A DNA stretch of 6,639 nucleotides from Paracoccaceae bacterium. GTDB taxonomy: Bacteria; Pseudomonadota; Alphaproteobacteria; Rhodobacterales; Rhodobacteraceae. Made by a program: the position numbers and the translations under genes. Positions 1 to 5,703 of the stretch are shown here, piece by piece; the stretch's first letter is position 1; each line of letters starts with the position of its first letter. Under the pieces are notes generated by a model, which saw only the letters and a list, made by a program, of their open reading frames with translations, searched no databases and was not told the DNA's origin. The stretch lies in assembly GCA_003545125.1 (NCBI GenBank), contig DQCI01000214.1:16196-22834 (forward strand), read 5' to 3'.

Positions 1-253
1 GTCGCCCCGAAGGGGCGCCACCGAGACGCGCGGGGGGCGGAGCCGCCCGGCAGGGCCATGTTTCTGCATCTCGGAACAGGCCGGATCGTCGTTCCACCGC
101 GCGCGCCCTGCAGATGCGGAGCCCCTCCGGCCCCATGAGCGGTTCCCTTGCCACATGGGGGAAACCCCAACTTCCGGCACCTGCACAGGCGCGCTAGGGT
201 CCGATCATCTCCGGGGTGGTGTCGCGGTTCTGCGACCGTCGCCGGGTGGTGTG

Positions 254-291
254 GATAACGAATGACCCGCCACAGACAAGTGGCCGTTATC
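254..291. other. Nested inverted repeat, 12 bp stem with one-sided bulge
   Basis: GATAACG (254-260) pairs with CGTTATC (285-291). Immediately inside, GCCAC (269-273) pairs with GTGGC (280-284) around a six-base AGACAA loop. The two helices stack directly on the right-hand side, and the left side carries an eight-base bulge (261-268). Twelve paired bases without mismatch suggest a real RNA or DNA structure, but no T-tract follows on either strand. It lies about 64-101 nt beyond the trpE stop, so it could belong to the trpE 3' end or to an unannotated transcript. Confidence 0.3.
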
Positions 292-303
292 GTTACGAGT
301 TTC

Positions 304-327
304 GGGCCGTGCCTTCGGGCGCGGCCC
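304..327 (-). terminator. Possible trpE transcription terminator (hairpin without U-tract)
   Basis: A ten-position stem (304-313 with 318-327) encloses a four-base loop (TTCG on the plus strand, CGAA on the minus strand). All positions pair except one: it is U-G on the plus strand and C-A on the minus strand. It lies about 28 nt beyond the trpE stop codon in the direction of trpE transcription. No run of T follows on the minus strand, so it is not a textbook intrinsic terminator. It could instead protect the 3' end or act with Rho. The UUCG loop and U-G pair would make a slightly better hairpin in a plus-strand transcript, but no plus-strand gene is visible nearby. Confidence 0.35.
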
Positions 328-354
328 ATGTTGTTTCGGCGGGTGTTGCGCGCC

Positions 355-1866
355 TCAGTTGCCGTGCGATTTTGCGAAGGCGCCGGCGGTCTCTGCCGCG
401 CGGGCGATGGCGCGCGACTTGTTCACCGTCTCCTGGAACTCGGCCTCGGGGTCGCTGTCGTAGACGACGCCGCCGCCGGCCTGGATGTAGAGCTTGTGGT
501 CCTGCACCACGGCGGTGCGCAGCGCGATGCACATGTCCATGTCGCCTTGCGAGGAGAAATAGCCCACGCCGCCACCGTAGACACCGCGCTTTTCCGGTTC
601 CAGCTCGTCGATGATTTCCATCGCGCGCACCTTGGGCGCGCCCGAGACGGTGCCGGCGGGCAGCCCCGCGAGCAGCGCCGACAGCGCGTCCTGGTCCTCG
701 GCCAACTCACCGACGACGTTGGAGACGATGTGCATCACGTGGCTGTAGCGCTCGATGATGAACTCTTCGGTCGGGTGCACGGTGCCGATCTTCGACACCC
801 GGCCGGTGTCGTTGCGGCCCAGATCGAGCAGCATCAGGTGTTCGGCCAGCTCCTTCTGGTCGGCGAGCAGGTCTTCCTCCAGCGCCTTGTCTTCTTCGGG
901 CGTGGCGCCGCGCGGACGGGTGCCGGCGATTGGCCGGATCGTCACTTCGCGGCCGAAGACACGCACCAGGATCTCGGGGCTGGCACCGACGAGTTGGAAA
1001 CCACCGAAGTTGAAGTAGAACATGAACGGCGAGGGGTTGGTACGCCTGAGCGACCGGTAGAGCGCGAAGGGGGGCAGGGTAAAGTCCTGCGTCCAGCGCT
1101 GCGACGGCACCACCTGGAAGATGTCGCCCGCGACGATGTACTCCTTCGCCTTCTCGACCGCCGCGAGGTAGTCGGCTTTCGCGAAGTTCGACACCGGGGC
1201 GCCGACCCCGTCACCGGCATCGCCGAGATCGCGCGGCGCGTGCGGCTGGCGTTCAAGATCTCTGAGCGCGTCCATCACCCGTTCGGCGGCCTGGGCGTAG
1301 GCCGCGCGGGCGGTCAGCCCGGAGCCCTGGAAGGCGGGGGAGACGACGATCACCTCGCCCTTCACCCCGTCGAGGACCGCCACGACCGAGGGCCGCAGCA
1401 TCAGCGCGTCGGGCAGGCCGAGCGGGTCGGGGTTGACGTTCGGCAGGTGCTCGACCAGCCGGATCATGTCGTAGCCGAGGTAACCGAAGAGCCCGGCGGA
1501 GGCGGCGGGCAGATCGTCGGGCAGGTCGATCGCGCTCTCCGCCAGCACGCTGCGCAGCGAGGTCAGCGGATCCTCGTGCAGGTCCTCCCAGGCGGTCGGG
1601 TCGAACCGCGCCTGGCGGTTGATCCGGGCCGTCGTGCCGTCACAGGACCACACGAGGTCGGGTTTCATGCCGACGATGGAGTAGCGCCCGCGGACTTCGC
1701 CGCCGGTGACGCTTTCGAGCATGAAGCTGTCCTTGCGCGCGTCGGCAAGCTTCAGCATCAGCGAGACGGGCGTGTCGAGATCGGCGGCCAGGCGGGTGTA
1801 GACCACCTGGTTGCGGCCGGCGTCCCAGCCCTTCTCGAACGTCTCGAAACCCGGTGTCAGTGCCAT
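355..1866 (-). CDS. trpE: Anthranilate synthase component I
   Basis: TrpE is the chorismate-binding subunit of anthranilate synthase. It converts chorismate to anthranilate using ammonia channelled from TrpG, the first committed step of tryptophan synthesis in the cytoplasm. The 503-residue protein has the normal length for a stand-alone TrpE. The N-terminal domain carries the MLES segment (49-52) and RYSIVG (61-66), the area that forms the tryptophan feedback site in this family. The C-terminal catalytic domain shows FYFNFGGFQLVGASPEIL (283-300), PIAGTRPRG (312-320), LLDLGRNDTGRVS (346-358), TVSGAPKVRAMEIIDELEP (406-424) and an intact C-terminus with QAGGGVVYDSDPEAEF (462-477). The start at 1866 is supported by GAGG at 1872-1875, five bases upstream and overlapping the stop codon of the isomerase gene, which implies coupled translation. 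TrpG and TrpD are encoded in a separate transcription unit upstream. The identification is secure. Confidence 0.97.
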   Translation of the reverse strand: MALTPGFETFEKGWDAGRNQVVYTRLAADLDTPVSLMLKLADARKDSFMLESVTGGEVRGRYSIVGMKPDLVWSCDGTTARINRQARFDPTAWEDLHEDPLTSLRSVLAESAIDLPDDLPAASAGLFGYLGYDMIRLVEHLPNVNPDPLGLPDALMLRPSVVAVLDGVKGEVIVVSPAFQGSGLTARAAYAQAAERVMDALRDLERQPHAPRDLGDAGDGVGAPVSNFAKADYLAAVEKAKEYIVAGDIFQVVPSQRWTQDFTLPPFALYRSLRRTNPSPFMFYFNFGGFQLVGASPEILVRVFGREVTIRPIAGTRPRGATPEEDKALEEDLLADQKELAEHLMLLDLGRNDTGRVSKIGTVHPTEEFIIERYSHVMHIVSNVVGELAEDQDALSALLAGLPAGTVSGAPKVRAMEIIDELEPEKRGVYGGGVGYFSSQGDMDMCIALRTAVVQDHKLYIQAGGGVVYDSDPEAEFQETVNKSRAIARAAETAGAFAKSHGN

Positions 1867-1871
1867 GGACG

Positions 1872-1875
1872 CCTC
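1872..1875 (-). promoter_or_regulatory. trpE ribosome binding site overlapping the isomerase stop codon
   Basis: On the minus strand the isomerase stop TGA (1876-1874) merges into GAGG, followed by CGTCC and the trpE ATG at 1866. The ribosome binding site shares bases with the upstream stop codon, so ribosomes terminating on the isomerase message sit where trpE translation begins. This fixes the trpE start and supports a two-gene operon. Confidence 0.6.
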
Positions 1876-3721
1876 ACTGGAACTGCGCGTTGACGGCGTT
1901 GATCATACCCTGGTCGAGGGTGATCCCGGCCTGGGTCTCGAAGGCGGCGGCGACGGCGTCCTGCAGGTCCTGGCTCATCGCCAGGGCGATGGAATCGGCA
2001 AAGCTCGATTTCACGCTCACCGCCTCGTCGCTGTCCTGGTCGGCCGCGTTGATGGCGTCAAGCCGCAGGACCACGGCGCCGCCGGGGGCGTCGACGACGG
2101 TCCAGCCGCCGGGTTCGAGCTCGAAAGCGGCGGCCGTCAAGGCGGGCGGGGCGCCCGCGACCTGGTCTTCGCGCAACAGCCTGGTTTCGGCCGCTTCGGT
2201 AAGGCCGAGGGAGGCCGGGGTTTCACCGGCGGCGAAATCGTCGAGCATGGCCTCGGCACGCGCCTTCACCCGGGCCGCGGTCTCGGCCGCCTGCCAGCCG
2301 GCGATGGCCTCATCGCGCACGTCGTCCAGCGGTTGCAGCGCGGGCGGCACGATCTCGTCCAGCCGGAGCGCGAACAGCCCGCCATCGGACAGGGTTTCGA
2401 CCGCCGGATAATCGTCCTCGGTCACCTCGGTCGCGGTCTTGGCAAATTCGTCATAGGCGGCGATGCCCTCGAAGCTCATGCCGGTCCAGTCGAGCGTACC
2501 GGTGGTGACGCCGAACTCGGCGCCGAGGTCTTCGATGGTCGCGCCGCCTGCCAGCGCGTCGTCGAGATCGGTCATCATGTCTTCGAGATTGCGCCGGGCG
2601 GTGTCGAGGGCAAGCGCCTCGCGCAAGGTGTCGCGGGCGTCTTCGAAGCTGGTCTCGCGCGCCGAGAGCACCGCATTCACGCGGAAGATGGCGGGGCCGA
2701 GATCGGTCTGGGTGAGGCCGGTGGTGCCGGGGCCGTCGAGGGCGAAGACCGCCGCGCCGGCCGCGCCGAGTTCGGCTTCGGTCATGTCGCCGAGGTCGAT
2801 ATCGGCCAGCTCCAGGCCGCGACCGGCGACGAGGTCCTCGAATGTGGCCGTCCCGGCTTCGAGCCGGGTGGCGGCGTCCTCGGCGGCGGCTGCGTCCGGA
2901 TAGATCAGCCGCTCCACCAGCCGCCGCTCGGGCTGGTTGAAGTCTGCCGTGCGTTCCCCGTAGGCGGTGCGCAACGCGTCTTCGCTGACCTCGACCTCGC
3001 CGGCGAGATCTTCGGGCCGCAGCCAGCCATAGGTGATCTTGCGGGTCTCGGGCAGGGTGAAGGCGTTGGGGTTGGCCTCGTAGTATTCCGTGAGCTGGGC
3101 CTCCTCGGGGTCGCCGACCGGGGTGTCGAGCACACTGTCGTCGAGCGCCGCCCAGGTGACGTCGCGGGATTCGCGCGCCCAGCCGTAGAGCGTGGTCACG
3201 TAGACCGGCTGCACGGCGACCCCGTTCGCGACGGCGCCTTGCAGGATGGTGCGGGCAACCTCGGACCGCAGGGATTCCTCGAATTCGCTGGCGGTGAGGC
3301 CGGATTGTTCGAGCACGAAGTCATAGGCATCGCGGTCGAATGTGCCGTCGACGCCGGAAAAGGAGGGGATATCGCGGATTCGGCCCGCGAGCTCTTCGTC
3401 GCCGACCGAGATGCCGAGGCGGGCGGTTTCGTTTTCCATCGCCACCTGCGAGAGCACAATGGCGAGCGCCTGCTGGTCGACCCCGAAAGCCTGGGCCTGG
3501 GCGAAGGGCAGGCGCTGGCCGAACTGCTGTTCGATCGCGTCGAGTTGAGCGTTCACTTCACGGAAGTAGCGGTTGGTGCTGATGGGCGTTTCGCCGACCT
3601 TGCCAACCGACTGGCCACCGCCGCCGAAGTTGAACGACCCGAAACCGACGAGGCCGACCACGACCAGGCCCATGATGACCCAAACGGCGCCGCGCGCGAT
3701 CTTGTTCTGACCCATGGACAT
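1874..3721 (-). CDS. PpiD-like membrane-anchored peptidyl-prolyl cis-trans isomerase (SurA N-domain, parvulin type)
   Basis: This 615-residue protein is probably an inner-membrane foldase facing the periplasm that assists folding of exported proteins. A short cytoplasmic start (MSMGQNKIAR) precedes one hydrophobic segment at about residues 11-31. A SurA/PpiD-like N-terminal domain follows (about 36-170, including VGKVGETPISTNRYFREVN at 39-57). A parvulin (PPIC)-like segment lies near 265-352 (RRLVERLIYP at 267-275, then FEDLVAGRGLELADIDLG, ending with LGPAIFRVNAV), and a second, more degenerate segment lies toward the C-terminus. The layout and length match PpiD-like proteins of Rhodobacterales; whether it has isomerase activity cannot be read from sequence. 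The frame stays open upstream to 4012, but that extension is Arg-rich translation of the palindrome region. The ATG at 3721 is chosen because GGGGAGA (3731-3737) lies nine bases upstream and the membrane anchor follows directly. It precedes trpE by 7 nt. I give no symbol because alphaproteobacterial members are often unnamed. Confidence 0.88.
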   Translation of the reverse strand: MSMGQNKIARGAVWVIMGLVVVGLVGFGSFNFGGGGQSVGKVGETPISTNRYFREVNAQLDAIEQQFGQRLPFAQAQAFGVDQQALAIVLSQVAMENETARLGISVGDEELAGRIRDIPSFSGVDGTFDRDAYDFVLEQSGLTASEFEESLRSEVARTILQGAVANGVAVQPVYVTTLYGWARESRDVTWAALDDSVLDTPVGDPEEAQLTEYYEANPNAFTLPETRKITYGWLRPEDLAGEVEVSEDALRTAYGERTADFNQPERRLVERLIYPDAAAAEDAATRLEAGTATFEDLVAGRGLELADIDLGDMTEAELGAAGAAVFALDGPGTTGLTQTDLGPAIFRVNAVLSARETSFEDARDTLREALALDTARRNLEDMMTDLDDALAGGATIEDLGAEFGVTTGTLDWTGMSFEGIAAYDEFAKTATEVTEDDYPAVETLSDGGLFALRLDEIVPPALQPLDDVRDEAIAGWQAAETAARVKARAEAMLDDFAAGETPASLGLTEAAETRLLREDQVAGAPPALTAAAFELEPGGWTVVDAPGGAVVLRLDAINAADQDSDEAVSVKSSFADSIALAMSQDLQDAVAAAFETQAGITLDQGMINAVNAQFQ

Positions 3722-3730
3722 GGCTGTTCG

Positions 3731-3737
3731 TCTCCCC
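3731..3737 (-). promoter_or_regulatory. Ribosome binding site for the isomerase gene
   Basis: GGGGAGA on the minus strand lies nine bases before the ATG at 3721. It decides the start against the longer upstream reading frame and against the second in-frame ATG at 3715. Confidence 0.6.
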
Positions 3738-3753
3738 GTTTTCGGTCTTTCGG

Positions 3754-3782
3754 GTTCTACGGTGCCGGCGTGGGATTGCCAA
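3754..3782 (-). promoter_or_regulatory. Sigma70-like promoter for ppi-trpE
   Basis: On the minus strand TTGGCA (3782-3777) matches the -35 consensus at five of six positions, and TAGAAC (3759-3754) matches the -10 consensus at four of six. The spacing is the optimal 17 bp. The predicted transcript would start near 3747, leaving about 26 nt before the isomerase ATG, with the GGGGAGA ribosome binding site inside it. This suggests ppi-trpE can be transcribed independently of trpGD. The left palindrome pair (3801-3843) begins 18 bp upstream of the -35 box. The call comes from consensus matching only. Confidence 0.5.
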
Positions 3783-3800
3783 CAGCGAATGGGCGGGGAA

Positions 3801-3843
3801 ACGCGGGCGCGCGCCCGCGTGTGACGGCGCCGCGCGGCGCCGT
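3801..3843. repeat. Two tandem 20-bp perfect palindromes (all-GC cores), left group
   Basis: Positions 3801-3820 and 3824-3843 are each perfect palindromes of exactly 20 bp, separated by GTG, with centres 23 bp apart. Their outer 6-bp arms are ACGCGG/CCGCGT and ACGGCG/CGCCGT, and their central octamers are GCGCGCGC and CCGCGCGG. The same outer arms recur in the same order at 3911-3953 around different centres. As RNA each would form a very stable 8-bp hairpin with a GCGC loop; as DNA each could be a symmetric protein site. They lie upstream of the putative ppi promoter and beyond the trpGD terminator. No T-tract follows. A weaker hairpin (GCCCC/GGGGC, 3846-3865) sits next to them and may be a decayed further copy. 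Confidence 0.8.
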
Positions 3844-3883
3844 GAGCCCCGTCCCAAGCGGGGGCGAACGGTTGGTAAGGGGC

Positions 3884-3907
3884 AAAAAAGCCGTTTCGAA
3901 ACGGCTT
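3884..3907 (-). terminator. Intrinsic terminator of the trpGD transcript
   Basis: The 20-bp perfect palindrome at 3888-3907 (arms AAGCC around GTTTCGAAAC) is followed on the minus strand by a run of six T, of which the last two hairpin bases form part (complement of 3884-3889). The RNA would be an 8-bp stem with a UCGA loop and a U-tract, a canonical Rho-independent terminator. It lies about 50 nt beyond the trpD stop. It is the third of three tandem hairpins met by the polymerase leaving trpD and the only one with a T-tract. Confidence 0.72.
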
Positions 3908-3910
3908 CCA

Positions 3911-3953
3911 ACGCGGTTTCGAAACCGCGTGGCACGGCGTTTCGAAACGCCGT
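3911..3953. repeat. Two tandem 20-bp perfect palindromes with TTTCGAAA cores, right group
   Basis: Positions 3911-3930 and 3934-3953 are perfect 20-bp palindromes separated by GGC. Both have the central octamer TTTCGAAA; the outer arms are ACGCGG/CCGCGT and ACGGCG/CGCCGT. With the terminator palindrome at 3888-3907 they form three units at an exact 23-bp period with 3-bp spacers. The arms differ from unit to unit but always stay complementary, so symmetry rather than sequence is kept. The first unit met by transcription starts three bases after the trpD stop codon. Likely roles are a 3' RNA stabiliser and an aid to termination; a multi-site protein target is the main alternative. Confidence 0.85.
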
Positions 3954-3956
3954 TGC

Positions 3957-4976
3957 CTAAGCCGCCGACGAAGTGACCCGGGCGAGGCCTTCGATCTTCG
4001 CCTTTGCAGCACCGCTGTCGATGCTTGCCGCTGCCATGTCCACGCCTTCGCGCAGGGTGGCGGCTTTGTCCGCGACGACCAGGGCGGCGGCGGCGTTCAG
4101 GAGCACCGCGTCGCGGTAGGCGGAGGGTTCGCCTGCGAGCAGGGCGGCGAAGGCCTTGCCGTTCTCTTCGGGTGTGCCACCGAGGATCTCGGCCAAACGC
4201 CGCACCGGCAGGCCTGCGTCCTCGGGGTGGATCTGACGCTTGAAGACCTTGCCGTCCTCAAGGGCGGCGACCTGGGTGGGGCCGGTGATCGAGACCTCGT
4301 CGGTGCCGTCGTCGCCGTGCACGAGCCAGGCTTTGTGCGAGCCAAGCGCCTGCAACGTCTCGGCCATCGGGAAGATCAGATCCGGTGCGAAGGCGCCGGT
4401 GAGCTGGCGTTTGACGCCGGCGGGGTTGGTCAGCGGCCCGAGGATGTTGAAGATCGTCTTGCAGCCCAATTCCTGGCGCACCGGCATGACGAATTTCATC
4501 GCCGGGTGGTGCATCGGCGCCATCATGAAGCCGATGCCGACTTCGGCCAGGGCTTTTTCCACCACCTGCGGGCCGACCATCACCTCGACCCCCATCTGCC
4601 CGAGCGCATCCGCCGCGCCCGATTTCGACGACAGGTTGCGGTTGCCGTGCTTGGCCACGACCACGCCCGCGCCGGCGACGACAAAGGCGGTTGCGGTGGA
4701 GATGTTGAGCGTGCCCATGCCGTCGCCGCCGGTGCCGACGATGTCCATCGCGCCGTCGGGCGCTTTGACGGGGGTGCATTTCGCACGCATCACCGCAGCC
4801 GCGGCGGCATATTCGGCCACCGCCTCGCCGCGCGCGCGCAGCGCCATCAGAAAGCCGCCGATCTGGGCCGGGGTCGCGTCGCCCTCGAACAGGATACCGA
4901 AGGCCTCTTCCGCCTGGGCGCGCGACAGCGGGCCTTCGGAGGCGGCGAAGATCAGGGGTTTCATCGCATCGCTCAT
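3957..4976 (-). CDS. trpD: Anthranilate phosphoribosyltransferase
   Basis: TrpD transfers the 5-phosphoribosyl group of PRPP to anthranilate, the second step of tryptophan synthesis. The 339-residue protein has the usual length. An N-terminal helical region (about 1-70) is followed by the PRPP-binding GTGGDG (81-86) and NIST (91-94), then [15 protein letters not shown] (109-123). MHHP (155-158) and the arginine of PVRQELG (R167) belong to the anthranilate pocket of the family. NILGPLTNP (177-185) and the acidic pair in DDGTDE (D226, E227), which binds magnesium in this family, are intact. The start ATG at 4976 overlaps the trpG stop by four bases (ATGA). AAGGAG at 4988-4993, inside the trpG tail, lies 11 bases upstream. 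Three bases after the stop codon the palindrome cluster begins; trpC does not follow. Confidence 0.97.
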   Translation of the reverse strand: MSDAMKPLIFAASEGPLSRAQAEEAFGILFEGDATPAQIGGFLMALRARGEAVAEYAAAAAVMRAKCTPVKAPDGAMDIVGTGGDGMGTLNISTATAFVVAGAGVVVAKHGNRNLSSKSGAADALGQMGVEVMVGPQVVEKALAEVGIGFMMAPMHHPAMKFVMPVRQELGCKTIFNILGPLTNPAGVKRQLTGAFAPDLIFPMAETLQALGSHKAWLVHGDDGTDEVSITGPTQVAALEDGKVFKRQIHPEDAGLPVRRLAEILGGTPEENGKAFAALLAGEPSAYRDAVLLNAAAALVVADKAATLREGVDMAAASIDSGAAKAKIEGLARVTSSAA

Positions 4977-5596
4977 GCCGGTTCGCGCTCCTTCTTCTTG
5001 TCGGGCTTCTTGTCGGGCTTCATGTTGGGCACGCGGCCAAGAAAATTCCTCAGCATCGCGTGGCCATGTTCGGAGCGGATGCTTTCGGGGTGGAACTGCA
5101 CGCCCTCGATCGGCTTTTCACGGTGCCTGAGCCCCATGATCGTGCCGTCTTCGAGCCAGGCCGTCACCTCGAGCGCATCGGGCAGGCTGGCGCGGTCGAC
5201 CACCAGCGAATGGTAACGGGTGCCCAGGAGCGGGCTCGGCAGCCCGGCGAACACGCCTTTGGCTTCGTGGTGGATGGTGCCCATCTTGCCGTGCACGATG
5301 TCGTTCGCGCGCACGACCTTGCCGCCGAAGGCCTGGCCGATGGTCTGGTGGCCGAGGCAGACGCCGAGCAACGGCACATCCGCTTCGCTGGCGGCCAGTG
5401 TCAACGGCAGGCAGATCCCGGCCTGGTCGGGATCGCAGGGGCCCGGAGAGAGCACGATGGCGTCGGGGTTCAGGCCCATCGCCGCCTGCACATCGAGCGC
5501 GTCGTTGCGCCGGACCGTGACGTTTGCGCCCAGCTCGCCGAGGTAGTGAACGAGGTTGTAGGTGAAGCTGTCATAGTTGTCGATCAGCAGGATCAT
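4973..5596 (-). CDS. trpG: Anthranilate synthase component II (glutamine amidotransferase)
   Basis: TrpG is the class I glutamine amidotransferase subunit that hydrolyses glutamine and delivers ammonia to TrpE. The core is complete: [20 protein letters not shown] at the start, [12 protein letters not shown] (the oxyanion loop region), the nucleophile C80 in [12 protein letters not shown], the HSL segment, and H169 and E171 in VQFHPES completing the triad. I start at 5596 because the family begins [11 protein letters not shown] and a GGCGGG stretch lies about eight bases upstream. An ATG five codons earlier at 5611 is possible (212 residues) but has no visible ribosome binding site. The C-terminus carries an unusual charged tail ([16 protein letters not shown]) from a tandem 12-bp repeat. 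The gene overlaps trpD by ATGA. No gene for a domain that could use folate (PabB) is adjacent, so use in both pathways is possible but not shown. Confidence 0.95.
   Translation of the reverse strand: MILLIDNYDSFTYNLVHYLGELGANVTVRRNDALDVQAAMGLNPDAIVLSPGPCDPDQAGICLPLTLAASEADVPLLGVCLGHQTIGQAFGGKVVRANDIVHGKMGTIHHEAKGVFAGLPSPLLGTRYHSLVVDRASLPDALEVTAWLEDGTIMGLRHREKPIEGVQFHPESIRSEHGHAMLRNFLGRVPNMKPDKKPDKKKEREPA
4988..4993 (-). promoter_or_regulatory. trpD ribosome binding site inside the trpG tail
   Basis: AAGGAG on the minus strand lies 11 bases before the trpD ATG at 4976 and is read in trpG as part of the Lys-Lys-Glu codons of its tail. The spacing is on the long side, but the ATGA overlap means translation is probably coupled. 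Confidence 0.55.
4994..5017. repeat. Tandem 12-bp repeat in the trpG 3' end
   Basis: The 12-bp unit CTTCTTGTCGGG occurs twice head to tail (4994-5005 and 5006-5017), followed by a partial third copy. On the coding strand it gives the KPDKKPDKK part of the TrpG tail. It looks like a small in-frame duplication. Confidence 0.7.
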
Positions 5597-5638
5597 GCGC
5601 GTACCCGCCATTCAGGGGTTTTCTGATGTCTTGCTCGG

Positions 5639-5667
5639 GGTATACATGTTGCAGCGCCCGAACAAGG
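5639..5667 (-). promoter_or_regulatory. Candidate trpG promoter
   Basis: In the 107-bp gap between trpG and the divergent gene, the minus strand reads TATACC (5644-5639) as a -10-like box. The best -35-like choices, CCTTGT, CTTGTT or TTGTTC, lie 17, 16 or 15 bp upstream within 5660-5667. The start would fall near 5632, leaving a leader of about 35 nt before the ATG at 5596. The plus strand also has TATACA at 5641-5646, which could serve the divergent gene, with only a poor -35. The match is weak and the gap is where a promoter is expected. Confidence 0.3.
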
Positions 5668-5690
5668 GCGAATGGGGCGGGTGTGACGGA

Positions 5691-5697
5691 AAGGGAG
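5691..5697 (+). promoter_or_regulatory. Ribosome binding site for the divergent plus-strand gene
   Basis: AAGGGAG ends six bases before the ATG at 5704. It is the strongest ribosome binding site in the intergenic gap and supports reading the plus strand as coding here, against the long minus-strand open frames. Confidence 0.6.
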
Positions 5698-5703
5698 CCG
5701 AGT

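Larger units (their letters stand above)
1..354. other. Non-coding region downstream of trpE, with several potential hairpins
   Basis: I see no supportable gene here. Several frames on both strands stay open to the window edge, but this is typical of high-GC DNA and none shows a recognisable protein, a good ribosome binding site or a family motif. The region does hold inverted repeats: CGCCCC/GGGGCG at 3-17 around a GAA loop; GGGCGG/CCGCCC at 35-48; GCATCT/AGATGC (66-71 with 112-117) enclosing GGAAC/GTTCC (73-77 with 91-95); CCCCATG/CATGGGG (131-137 with 154-160), which competes with TGGGG-GAAA-CCCCA (156-169); a nested stem at 254-291; and a strong stem at 304-327. It could be a run of terminators, an unannotated small RNA, or plain spacer. 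I cannot identify a known RNA family in it. Confidence 0.5.

Noticed and set aside
1..156. Minus-strand partial gene starting at 156 and leaving the left edge (begins MWQGNRSW)
   Set aside because: All three minus-strand frames are open across this stretch, so openness carries no weight; no ribosome binding site or recognisable protein.
3801..3953. CRISPR array
   Set aside because: Units are 20-bp palindromes with 3-bp spacers and differing arms; CRISPR has near-identical repeats with long unique spacers.
262..3976. Two very long plus-strand open frames (262-1893, 543 aa; 1811-3976, 721 aa) antisense to trpE and ppi
   Set aside because: They mirror the high-GC third-codon bias of the minus-strand genes, show no domain or hydrophobic logic, and are rich in His, Arg and Gly as expected for antisense translation.
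3722..4012. N-terminal extension of the isomerase up to 4012
   Set aside because: The extension is Arg/Pro-rich translation of palindromes, overlaps trpD, and would bury the membrane anchor far from the N-terminus; a good ribosome binding site precedes 3721.
4973..5611. TrpG start five codons earlier at 5611
   Set aside because: No ribosome binding site lies before it, and family members start at the [11 protein letters not shown] methionine; it remains a minor alternative.
5612..5647. Eleven-codon frame MYTPSKTSENP just upstream of trpG as a trp leader peptide
   Set aside because: It contains no tryptophan codon, has no good ribosome binding site, and no terminator/antiterminator pair follows, so it does not support attenuation.
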